NCBI GenBank assembly: GCA_002438345.1
Contig: DJUJ01000010.1
Location: 4,695-10,415 of the forward strand
DNA: 5,721 nucleotides
Direction: 5' to 3'
DNA from: Paenibacillus sp. UBA6285
Lineage (GTDB): Bacteria; Bacillota; Bacilli; Paenibacillales; Paenibacillaceae
Below, in pieces: positions 1 through 5,590 of this stretch (position 1 is the first letter of the stretch; each line of letters opens with the position of its first letter). The translations under genes were made by a program, and so were the position numbers. Under the pieces are notes generated by a model. The model was not told the DNA's origin. It ran no database searches and saw nothing but the letters and a program-made list of their open reading frames with translations.

Positions 1-53
1 CCTACAGTTCCAAACTTCCCCTTCGTTACTTCATAGCCTGAGAATTAATTGCA

Positions 54-1040
54 TCACAATTTCGCTGTAGGGCCTTGCTCCAATATTTTCTCCAAAGCCG
101 CCATATCAGGCGGCAAAGGGGCTTCAAAGATCATTTCTTGCAGTAGCACCGGGTGCTTGAACGTCAGACGCACCGCGTGCAGTGCTTGACGCGGGATGGA
201 AGCATCTAGTACCGCAACGGACTCCAACTGTTCACTTTGAGTTGAAGTCAATTCCGGTAGATTATACAGCTCATGACGATACATGCTGTCACCAATTAAT
301 GGACAACCGATAGAGGTCATATGGACCCGAATCTGATGGGTACGCCCACTTTCTAGCTTCAGTTCAACTCTGGAGGCGGCCGAATACACCTGCTTAACCT
401 CGTAACGAGTCAAGGACGGATATCCATCCGGTGTAACGATGCGCCGATGTGGTTCCTCGGGATCACGGTCGATAGGTCCGTCGATATCGCCGAAAGGCTC
501 CGCAGGAACACCATGAACAAATGCAGCATAACGTTTGTCCACAGTGCCTGCAATCATCTGCTCGGATATATGCTGATGGCTATATGGATTCTTGGCGATG
601 ACTAACACACCGGAAGTTTCCTGGTCCAGACGATGGACTGGTCGGAAGCGGAAACGTTCATTTTTTTGCGCCCAATAATGAACTACTCCGTTAGCAAGTG
701 TATCGGTGTAATGTCCATGCGTGGGATGCACGATGATCCCGGCTGCCTTGTTTACAACGAGCAGATGTTCATCTTCAAATAGAATTTCAAAAGGGATCGG
801 TTGCGGTAAAATATCATCCGAAGTCTCTGTTTCCATGCGAATCTGTACAATATCGCCTGCCTTAACATGTACGCTTATATAAACACGCTCTCCATTTAAT
901 GTAATGCCTTGTTCTGTTTGCTTAAGGCGTGACAACAATTTGCGTGAGACATCCATTCGTTTATGCAGGATCGTCTTCAAGAGCCAGTCATCCTCTTCAG
1001 GCGGTATAATGTAAGTAATAGGTGAATAATAGCTTGTCAT
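54..1040 (-). CDS. RluA-family RNA pseudouridine synthase with N-terminal S4-like domain
   Basis: This 328-residue protein should convert specific uridines to pseudouridine in ribosomal or transfer RNA in the cytoplasm. Residues about 15-70 resemble an S4-type RNA-binding domain. The catalytic domain follows: HRLDQETSG at 136-144 is the RluA-family active-site motif, with D139 as the expected catalytic aspartate, and GRTHQIRVH at 232-240 is the second family signature. The length is slightly above the roughly 280-310 residues usual for Bacillus members such as YlyB, YhcT and YjbO, and I cannot say which of these it matches or which uridine it modifies. The ATG at 1040-1038 lies 1 bp after the stop of the adenosyltransferase gene, with a modest AAAGGTG ribosome binding site about 13 nt upstream inside that gene, so translational coupling is likely. 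No lesion is seen. The family is certain; the substrate is open. Confidence 0.93.
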   Translation of the reverse strand: MTSYYSPITYIIPPEEDDWLLKTILHKRMDVSRKLLSRLKQTEQGITLNGERVYISVHVKAGDIVQIRMETETSDDILPQPIPFEILFEDEHLLVVNKAAGIIVHPTHGHYTDTLANGVVHYWAQKNERFRFRPVHRLDQETSGVLVIAKNPYSHQHISEQMIAGTVDKRYAAFVHGVPAEPFGDIDGPIDRDPEEPHRRIVTPDGYPSLTRYEVKQVYSAASRVELKLESGRTHQIRVHMTSIGCPLIGDSMYRHELYNLPELTSTQSEQLESVAVLDASIPRQALHAVRLTFKHPVLLQEMIFEAPLPPDMAALEKILEQGPTAKL

Positions 1041-1041
1041 A

Positions 1042-1608
1042 TTAGTCCCGGAACACCTTTTTACTGCGAATGTATTCTACATCAGTAATCCCTGCCCGTG
1101 TATTTGCCGTCCGGGCCAAGGCGAAGAAATAATCCGATAATCGGTTCAAATAAATAACCGCTTCCGGGTTAATGTCCGCATTTCGTCCAAGAGTAACCGC
1201 CCGTCGTTCCGCCCGTCGGCAAACGGTGCGGCACACATGTAGAACCGAAGCTAGAGGGCTGCCTCCAGGGAGGATGAATTTCTCTAGCGTTGGATTTTCT
1301 GCTTGAAGATCATCAATCCAGCCCTCCAGCCGTTCAGCCATCGCACTTGTTACAATATATTGACAACCATCACCTAGCTTAATAAACGCCAGATCGGTTC
1401 CGCAATCGAATAGCTCATGCTGAATTTCCAGCAGCTGTTCACGTACATCATCAAACTTATCGTCCTCCATCATGCTCCGTGCCTGCCCTACAAAGCAATT
1501 CAATTCATCGATGGTTCCGTAGGCCTCAACTCGGACATCGTCCTTACCAACCCGGCCGCCAATCACTGAAGTTTGACCCGCATCACCCGTACGTGTATAG
1601 ATTACCAT
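1042..1608 (-). CDS. PduO-type cob(I)alamin adenosyltransferase
   Basis: The predicted 188-residue enzyme transfers the adenosyl group of ATP to cob(I)alamin (or cobinamide), making coenzyme B12 in the cytoplasm. The family ATP-binding start YTRTGDAGQTS lies at 4-14, followed by YGTIDELN at 30-37. FILPGG at 111-116, RTVCRRAERR at 127-136 and NRLSDYFFALAR at 155-166 complete the PduO/MMAB signature. D34, F111, R127, R131, E134 and N155 appear, by alignment from memory, to match residues important in the Lactobacillus reuteri enzyme. Length is typical and the frame is intact. The ATG at 1608-1606 is set by a perfect AGGAGG at 1617-1622, 8 nt upstream. A pseudouridine synthase gene follows after 1 bp. 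No cobalamin riboswitch elements are seen in the 175 bp upstream. The closest B. subtilis family member known to me is YvqK. Confidence 0.95.
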   Translation of the reverse strand: MVIYTRTGDAGQTSVIGGRVGKDDVRVEAYGTIDELNCFVGQARSMMEDDKFDDVREQLLEIQHELFDCGTDLAFIKLGDGCQYIVTSAMAERLEGWIDDLQAENPTLEKFILPGGSPLASVLHVCRTVCRRAERRAVTLGRNADINPEAVIYLNRLSDYFFALARTANTRAGITDVEYIRSKKVFRD

Positions 1609-1616
1609 GGCTTATT

Positions 1617-1622
1617 CCTCCT
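1617..1622 (-). promoter_or_regulatory. Ribosome binding site of the adenosyltransferase gene
   Basis: On the minus strand AGGAGG stands 8 nt before the ATG at 1608-1606. It is a full match to the anti-Shine-Dalgarno sequence and fixes the start codon. Confidence 0.85.
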
Positions 1623-1648
1623 ATCCATTCTTCAAATCACATAATGCT

Positions 1649-1678
1649 AGTTTAAGCTTTCTTATATAAAATTGGCAA
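1649..1678 (-). promoter_or_regulatory. Possible sigma-A promoter before the adenosyltransferase gene
   Basis: On the minus strand TTGCCA (1678-1673) is followed after 18 bp by TAAACT (1654-1649). Both are partial matches to TTGACA and TATAAT in an AT-rich stretch between the pseudogene end and the ribosome binding site at 1617-1622. A promoter is expected here if the gene pair is transcribed independently, but the -10 match is only four of six, so the exact site is uncertain. Confidence 0.28.
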
Positions 1679-1692
1679 ATAAAGAGTATACC

Positions 1693-1739
1693 TAAAAGCC
1701 GAGCAACTAGCTCCTATACTACGGAAACTCACTGCTCGG
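1693..1739 (-). terminator. Weak candidate terminator downstream of the amidohydrolase pseudogene
   Basis: A 7-bp GC-rich inverted repeat, CCGAGCA (1699-1705) and TGCTCGG (1733-1739), encloses a 27-nt loop. Reading on the minus strand, the second arm is followed by CTTTTA. The stem is perfect, but the loop is long and the T run is only four, so this could be a decayed or weak terminator of the old amidohydrolase gene, or chance. It lies between that remnant and the adenosyltransferase promoter region, where a terminator would be expected. Confidence 0.35.
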
Positions 1740-1783
1740 TTCATCTGGTGCATATCTACTTCTACTCATTTAATAAACGGCAC

Positions 1784-2504
1784 CTAAGCCATGCTGTTTT
1801 TAAAGAGGTTAAGACCATTATCATAGACAATCTGTCCGTCAATTAACGTACCCATAATAGAAATATCTTTTAGGTTAAGCGGGTCAATAGATGTAGGATC
1901 TTCAGCTAATATAGCAAAATCAGCTCGCTTGCCAAGTTCGATCGTCCCCACCTCATCTTCTTCAAAAATCAGTTTTGCCCCATAAGATGTCATTGCGCGC
2001 AGCGCTGTTACTACATCGATTCGCTGCTCCGGACCTAGAATCTTGCCATCGCTAGTTAACCGATTGACGGTTACCATCCCGAGAACAAAGGGGAGATAGG
2101 GGTTACTGGATCATCCGAATGAAGCGTAAATAATACGTTATGTTCTGCCGCTTCTGCCAAAGGATTGATTCTTCGCCCCCGCTCCGGTCCTAGAAATATC
2201 AGCCATTTCCAGAGCTAGAGAGTTAGCAACTCCCAAATGTCCGGAAATATGATAAATGATAACTGGATAATCTGACGCTGATCATGTGATTATGAGTATC
2301 TATAAACCCAGGAAGCAAGGTCGCACCCTGCAGATCAATACACTTAGTTCTTTCAGTAATATTTACTTCACTTGAGGGTGGCATCTGTTCAGACCAAATC
2401 CCCGTAATCCTTCCGTTCGTAACGCCTACAGATCCTGCCATCCTATTTTCTCCATCTAAGGTCAACACATTTGCATTTACAATCAACAACTCCAAATTAA
2501 CCAT
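1784..2504 (-). pseudogene. Decayed YtcJ-type metal-dependent amidohydrolase (amidohydrolase 3 family)
   Basis: Four collinear pieces of one family are readable. Piece 1 (2504-2283) is the N-terminus, ending in the metal-binding GFIDTHNHM. Piece 2 (about 2281-2198) is in another frame and reads SASDYPVIIYHISGH then LGVANSLALEMA. Piece 3 (about 2196-2080) reads FLGPERGRRINPLAEAA and then LHSDDPVTPISPLFS, with the conserved HSD. Piece 4 (2077-1784) carries the C-terminus, with LGPEQRIDV and GTIELGKRADFAILAEDP. By family knowledge, about 85 codons are missing between pieces 1 and 2 and roughly 250 between 2 and 3, including the middle metal-binding histidines. One base appears lost near 2082-2078, and the third frame otherwise stops at 2073-2071. 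Intact relatives have about 520-540 residues; only about 240 codons remain. The product cannot be an active hydrolase. The start and a strong ribosome binding site survive. Confidence 0.9.
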
Positions 2505-2510
2505 ACCAAA

Positions 2511-2518
2511 ACCTCCTT
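2511..2518 (-). promoter_or_regulatory. Surviving ribosome binding site of the amidohydrolase pseudogene
   Basis: On the minus strand AAGGAGGT lies about 7 nt before the ATG at 2504-2502. Its intactness means a truncated 93-residue N-terminal peptide (2504 to the TAA at 2225-2223) could still be translated if the region is transcribed. Confidence 0.6.
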
Positions 2519-2630
2519 AATACCTCTATAGAAGGGATTACCCAAATCGGTCGTTGAGGGAATCTACCTTAGAGCTATTCTCTCCAAACGAGTCTGCAAT
2601 ATTGCGATGTGTGAGCTTAAAAAGAACAAC

Positions 2631-2656
2631 AAAAAGAGGACCCATAAGGTCCTCTT
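2631..2656 (-). terminator. Rho-independent terminator of the Spo0E-like gene
   Basis: On the minus strand a perfect 9-bp stem, AAGAGGACC with GGTCCTCTT and a TTATG loop (2656-2634), runs into TTT, giving five consecutive T from 2635 to 2631. It begins 18 nt after the stop codon of the Spo0E-like gene (TAA at 2677-2675). Its position supports the reality of that short gene and separates it from the pseudogene downstream. Confidence 0.88.
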
Positions 2657-2674
2657 CAAGAGCATCTAGCAGTG

Positions 2675-2926
2675 TTATTTCCTGCCTGGACGCCCCTTCA
2701 TGTATTCATTTATCTTGAGATCCAGTAAACTGCTAATTTCAATCACATTATCTGAAGTGAATGATTTTTCCTGCAAAAAAAGCTGCTCCATCTTGCTACG
2801 GAGTATTCTGATTTCATCTTCCAGAGAGAGTATGCGAGCAGAAGCATCACCCTTGGAGGAGAGTTTCCCACTTCCAGAGAAACATTGCCCTCCATAGGAA
2901 GGTAAGTAATAATCGGCACTAAGCAC
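2675..2926 (-). CDS. Spo0E-like aspartyl-phosphate phosphatase (sporulation regulator)
   Basis: The last 50 or so residues match the small Spo0E-like family: SLEDEIRILRSKMEQLF forms the first helix, a short turn follows, and SSLLDLKINEYMK forms the second helix. The family SxxxD signature is present (S65 and D69 counted from the GTG). Family members dephosphorylate Spo0A~P in the cytoplasm and so delay sporulation; this role is inferred from family. I place the start at GTG 2926-2924, because AGGAGG at 2939-2934 is 7 nt away, whereas the ATG at 2932-2930 is only 1 nt from it. The result is 83 residues, longer than the usual 50-60, with about 30 extra N-terminal residues of unknown role; the start is the least certain part. 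The open frame continues upstream to 3220, overlapping the aminotransferase gene, but that part resembles no family I know. A strong terminator follows. Confidence 0.72.
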   Translation of the reverse strand: MLSADYYLPSYGGQCFSGSGKLSSKGDASARILSLEDEIRILRSKMEQLFLQEKSFTSDNVIEISSLLDLKINEYMKGRPGRK

Positions 2927-2933
2927 AATCATC

Positions 2934-2939
2934 CCTCCT
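2934..2939 (-). promoter_or_regulatory. Ribosome binding site that decides the Spo0E-like start
   Basis: On the minus strand AGGAGG is followed by GATGATTGTG. The ATG is too close (1 nt) for normal initiation, while the in-frame GTG at 2926-2924 has ideal 7-nt spacing. This favours the GTG as start. Confidence 0.6.
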
Positions 2940-2942
2940 AAA

Positions 2943-2985
2943 AGTTTGTACGGCATTGCTTCTCGTAAGAGCTTTGTACAAAACT
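2943..2985 (-). other. Nested hairpin in the leader of the Spo0E-like gene
   Basis: On the minus strand AGTTTTGTAC (2985-2976) can pair with GTACAAACT (2951-2943), giving nine base pairs and one bulged T. Inside it GCTCT (2972-2968) can pair with AGAAGC (2963-2958), with one bulged A and a TACG loop. The outer arm is followed by Ts and then directly by the AGGAGG ribosome binding site. The pairing is seen in the sequence; any role, such as mRNA stability or control of initiation, is inference. Confidence 0.4.
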
Positions 2986-3103
2986 CGCTTCGGAAGCATA
3001 AGCCTAAAGTATTATTGAGCGCGTGCCAGAGAATATCATCAAAGTAAAAAAGCAACTTCAAAGCAACGCTTAATTCAGAGTAAAATAAATCCTGATTAGT
3101 TCT

Positions 3104-3109
3104 ATTATA
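3104..3109 (-). promoter_or_regulatory. Possible -10 element for the Spo0E-like gene
   Basis: A perfect TATAAT on the minus strand lies in the AT-rich gap after the aminotransferase gene, about 180 bp before the Spo0E-like start. About 17 bp upstream there is only TTACTT, a poor -35, so this may need an activator or may be chance. If used, the transcript would carry a leader of about 170 nt containing the nested hairpin at 2943-2985. Confidence 0.35.
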
Positions 3110-3176
3110 GGGGTTAATTACTCTCAAAGTAAAATAATACCATAGGATTATGGGATAGGCTATAGTCCAATTTTCT

Positions 3177-4397
3177 CTATTCCATTCTCTCTCGTTCAAA
3201 TTGTGTGACAAAAGCACCAATGCGTTCTACAGCTTCATTCAGTTGAGATACTGACGTAGCATAGGAGCAGCGTAAGTATCCTTCACCACCTAATCCAAAG
3301 ACACTTCCAGGCACAGCTGCTACCTTGTATTCAAGCAATAAACGTTGTGCAAATTGATCAGAGGTCAGACCCGTTTTGCGCACGCTAGGAAAAGCGTAGA
3401 ATGCACCTTGTGGTTCATGGCACTCCAGCCCGGCATCACGCAAACCTTTAACAATCAGCCTCCGCCGTTGGTTATACGAATTGACCATTCGGTCCTTCTC
3501 TTCCATCCCATTGGTTAGTGCTTCAAGTGCAGCCACCTGGCCCATAGAAGGAGCACACATTACAGTATACTGGTGAATCTTAAGCATAGCGGAGATTAAA
3601 TCAGGGTGACCACAAGCATAACCCATTCTCCATCCAGTCATTGCAAAAGCCTTAGAGAAGCCGCTGACCAGAATCGTACGGTCCATCATACCTGGCAGTG
3701 AGGCAAAGCTGAAATGATTAATTCCATAAGTCAATTCCGCATAGATCTCGTCTGAAATTACAATAAGATCATGTTTCTCTACAACCTTGGCGATCGGCTC
3801 CCAATCCTCTCGGGTCATAACACTTCCGGTTGGGTTACTCGGGTAGCACAGAATCAGAACTTTGGAGCGCGGAGTAATCTTGGCTTCCAAACTCTCCGCA
3901 GTAAGTTTAAAGTCATTCTCTCCGGTCGTTTCGATGCCTACAGGAATTCCCCCGCCAATAGCCGTTATCGGCGAATAGGAAATATAGCAAGGCTCCGGTA
4001 TAAGAATCTCATCACCCGGCGTAATCAACGCTCGCAGAGCCAGATCAATGGCCTCGCTTCCTCCGACCGTTGCTATAATTTGATTGGCAGGATCGTACTC
4101 CACTGCAAAACGGGTGTGCAAATAGTTCGCAATTCCCTCCCGCAGCTCAGGCATACCTGCATTGGATGTATAGCCTGTAAACCCTCTTTCCAGTGAATAG
4201 ACGCAAGCTTCTCTGACATGCCACGGGGTCTTGAAATCAGGTTCCCCGACTCCAAGTGATATAATATCCTTGCTGCCTGCAGCCAGATCAAAAAACTTGC
4301 GAATACCCGAAGGCTGAATTTGCTGTACCAGCGGGGCTAAATAAGAATTCATTGATTTGCTGTCTTCTCCGGTTAGCTGCGTTTTATTCGTGATCAT
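3177..4397 (-). CDS. alaT: Class I PLP-dependent aminotransferase, AlaT/YugH-like
   Basis: This 406-residue cytoplasmic fold-type I aminotransferase is complete. SLGVGEPDFKTP at 47-58 is the N-terminal substrate-site segment. YPSNPTG at 185-191 holds the cofactor-binding N188, and SDEIYAEL at 215-222 holds D216, which pairs with the PLP nitrogen. SGFSKAFAMTGWRMGY at 245-260 contains K249, the expected Schiff-base lysine, and YLRCSYA at 374-380 holds R376, which binds the substrate carboxylate. In B. subtilis the like-named YugH (AlaT) is the main alanine transaminase and sits beside its regulator YugG (AlaR); the same order here supports that assignment. Sequence alone cannot exclude another amino donor. 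ATG 4397 is preferred because AAGGAA lies 8 nt upstream; the alternative ATG at 4352 would give the more usual 391 residues, but its nearest GGAG is 14 nt away. Confidence 0.88.
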   Translation of the reverse strand: MITNKTQLTGEDSKSMNSYLAPLVQQIQPSGIRKFFDLAAGSKDIISLGVGEPDFKTPWHVREACVYSLERGFTGYTSNAGMPELREGIANYLHTRFAVEYDPANQIIATVGGSEAIDLALRALITPGDEILIPEPCYISYSPITAIGGGIPVGIETTGENDFKLTAESLEAKITPRSKVLILCYPSNPTGSVMTREDWEPIAKVVEKHDLIVISDEIYAELTYGINHFSFASLPGMMDRTILVSGFSKAFAMTGWRMGYACGHPDLISAMLKIHQYTVMCAPSMGQVAALEALTNGMEEKDRMVNSYNQRRRLIVKGLRDAGLECHEPQGAFYAFPSVRKTGLTSDQFAQRLLLEYKVAAVPGSVFGLGGEGYLRCSYATSVSQLNEAVERIGAFVTQFERERME

Positions 4398-4405
4398 ATG
4401 ATTAC

Positions 4406-4413
4406 TTCCTTTA
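4406..4413 (-). promoter_or_regulatory. alaT-like ribosome binding site overlapping the alaR-like stop codon
   Basis: On the minus strand TAAAGGAA combines the TAA stop of the regulator gene (4413-4411) with the AAGGAA ribosome binding site (4411-4406) of the aminotransferase gene, 8 nt before its ATG. This arrangement favours translational coupling of the two genes. Confidence 0.6.
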
Positions 4414-4911
4414 TGGAGAGATCATCAGACGGTTGTCTTCCTCATGCTCCTCGAAGATGATCCCATCCTGTTTGTATTTTTTAAGGGTAAAGTTCGTTTT
4501 AGTTGAGAGTACTGAATCAATCGGAGACAGCTTCTCGGAAACAAAATTGGCCACTTCACGTAAGTTCCGGCCTTCCACTTCCACCAAAAGATCGTAAGCA
4601 CCTGACATCAAGTAAACGGATTTCACTTGTGGATACAGGTAGATTCTCTCGGCAATACCTTCAAAGCCGCGCCCCCGTTCGGGCGTAATCTGTACCTCGA
4701 TCAGTGCGGTAACCTTCTCATCATCCACTTTATCCCAGTTTACAACAGCTGCATATTTAACAATCACATGGTCTTTCTCTAATTGCCCAATCGCTGTCTT
4801 CACGTCTTCTTCTTCCGCGCCAAGCAGCGTAGCTAGGAGTGCAGTAGATCTTCTCGCGTCCTCTTTAAGCAGTTCCAGCACTTTCCTCTTTAGTTCGTTC
4901 ATTTCCTTCAT
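4411..4911 (-). CDS. alaR: Lrp/AsnC-family transcriptional regulator, AlaR/YugG-like
   Basis: This is a 166-residue DNA-binding regulator of the Lrp/AsnC family. Residues about 6-50 form a winged helix-turn-helix (ELKRKVLELLKED at the start, then TALLATLLGAEEEDVKTAIG). Residues about 66-145 form the ligand-sensing, oligomerising RAM domain, with the family segment SGAYDLLVEVEG near 103-114. In B. subtilis the matching YugG (AlaR) activates the adjacent alanine transaminase gene, and the gene order is the same here, so control of the downstream aminotransferase is the likely job. The open frame extends to an ATG at 4947, but I choose ATG 4911-4909, where GGAGGG (4922-4917) lies 5 nt away; the upstream 12 residues are rich in Arg and lack a clear ribosome binding site. 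An ATG at 4904-4902 is a less likely third option. The 13-bp gap to the aminotransferase indicates an operon. Confidence 0.87.
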   Translation of the reverse strand: MKEMNELKRKVLELLKEDARRSTALLATLLGAEEEDVKTAIGQLEKDHVIVKYAAVVNWDKVDDEKVTALIEVQITPERGRGFEGIAERIYLYPQVKSVYLMSGAYDLLVEVEGRNLREVANFVSEKLSPIDSVLSTKTNFTLKKYKQDGIIFEEHEEDNRLMISP

Positions 4912-4983
4912 GCCTTCCCTCCGGATAGTTCGCAAATGACGTTGCACTATTCATGCATCGCCCCGCGAAAAGAGTTTAATACT

Positions 4984-5012
4984 AATATGACACGAATTGA
5001 GCATCTCTGCAA
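4984..5012 (-). promoter_or_regulatory. Tentative promoter region of the alaR-alaT-like operon
   Basis: Between the cotF terminator and the regulator start, a minus-strand TTGCAG near 5010 lies about 17 bp before CATATT, next to an AT-rich TATTAGTATTAA stretch. Both boxes match the sigma-A consensus only partly. A promoter must lie somewhere in 4923-5078 if the operon is independent of the spore coat genes; the exact site is a guess. I see no convincing palindromic operator. Confidence 0.25.
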
Positions 5013-5078
5013 ACAAAATAACCCCATATGATGTCTGCATAGAAGACTATGATTACTCAGCTAAATGGATTTATATAC

Positions 5079-5122
5079 AAAAAACGCCCGTTATACCGGA
5101 GCTCTCCGGTATAAACGGGCGT
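5079..5122 (-). terminator. Strong rho-independent terminator after the cotF-like gene
   Basis: A 17-bp stem with one bulged base pairs 5122-5105 with 5100-5084 around a GCTC loop (core CGCCCGTT and TACCGGA with their complements). On the minus strand it ends in six Ts (5084-5079). On the plus strand no T run follows, so it acts for the minus-strand spore coat genes. It lies about 50 nt after the cotF-like stop codon. Confidence 0.93.
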
Positions 5123-5170
5123 CAGTCTTAAAGCTATGGGATAGGATGCTTCATCCGATAACCATCTTGG

Positions 5171-5560
5171 TTACATTAAATGAGAGGGTTGATGCTGCCC
5201 ATTCGAATGAAGATGAGCGTTCGAATTGTGAGCAAAAGAAACAGATTGTCCTGTTTTTTGCTGAACGAACTGCCCTGTTTGTTGTTGCATTTGTTGTGCG
5301 GTTTGAAGCTGCTTGTCCACATCTTGGCGCAATGCCTTTGCCGGAGCAGGATACATATTCATTTGGGACATATGCGTATAATGATCCCCTTGAAGTCGGA
5401 GCGTGTTCATGGTCAAATCATTAAAGACCCGGCGAACAGCTGGACATGCCGATTCCGTAGCAGCGGTCGCATATTCACGGACCGTCCGCTTCAAATCACA
5501 CAAAATGGTGTTCATTAAATCCTCATCTGGCATAAATGCTGTTTGATTCTGTGCATTCAT
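5171..5560 (-). CDS. CotF-like spore coat protein
   Basis: This is a 129-residue protein of the Coat F family, expected in the spore coat and made in the mother cell. Residues about 11-85 carry the family's helical, ferritin-like region, with PDEDLMNTILCDLKRTVREY, then TESACPAVRRVFNDLTMNTL and KALRQDVDKQL. From about 86 the protein becomes low complexity: Gln-rich first (QTAQQMQQQTGQFVQQK), then His/Asn/Ser-rich (NSNAHLHSNGQHQPSHLM). There is no signal peptide or membrane segment. ATG 5560-5558 is fixed by AAGGAGG (5574-5568), 7 nt upstream. It lies 30 bp after the stop of another Gln/His-rich small gene, so the two are probably cotranscribed under a sporulation sigma factor whose promoter is outside the window. 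The family call is firm; the exact member is not. Confidence 0.86.
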   Translation of the reverse strand: MNAQNQTAFMPDEDLMNTILCDLKRTVREYATAATESACPAVRRVFNDLTMNTLRLQGDHYTHMSQMNMYPAPAKALRQDVDKQLQTAQQMQQQTGQFVQQKTGQSVSFAHNSNAHLHSNGQHQPSHLM

Positions 5561-5590
5561 TTTATAACCTCCTTAAGTTTAAGAATACAA

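Noticed and set aside
1..53. Possible start of another gene or a terminator at the left edge
   Set aside because: On the minus strand the candidate starts run into stops within a few codons and no stable hairpin is visible; nothing can be supported.
1623..1783. Cobalamin riboswitch before the adenosyltransferase gene
   Set aside because: No B12-box-like sequence or multi-helix structure was seen in this short AT-rich gap.
2743..2928. Minus-strand 61-codon open frame overlapping the Spo0E-like gene
   Set aside because: It is a shifted frame of the Spo0E-like gene, with no family resemblance.
3130..3153. Possible terminator after the aminotransferase gene (CCATA-ATCC-TATGG followed by TATTATTTT on the minus strand)
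   Set aside because: The stem is only 5 bp and AT-rich and the T run is broken; too weak to call.
2927..3220. Upstream half of the long minus-strand open frame as part of a 181-residue protein
   Set aside because: It overlaps the end of the aminotransferase gene in another frame, has no clear ribosome binding site at its first ATG, resembles no family, and contains a good TATAAT box and a hairpin leader; it is better explained as intergenic DNA.
3771..4196. Plus-strand 141-codon open frame
   Set aside because: It is antisense to the conserved aminotransferase coding sequence and has no recognisable domain.
5038..5051. Small inverted repeat CATAG-AAGA-CTATG
   Set aside because: Five base pairs only, AT-rich, with no T run or clear position relative to a promoter; consistent with chance.
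5065..5518. Two plus-strand open frames of 119 and 112 codons
   Set aside because: Both are antisense to the cotF-like gene, and one runs through the terminator hairpin; neither has a domain.
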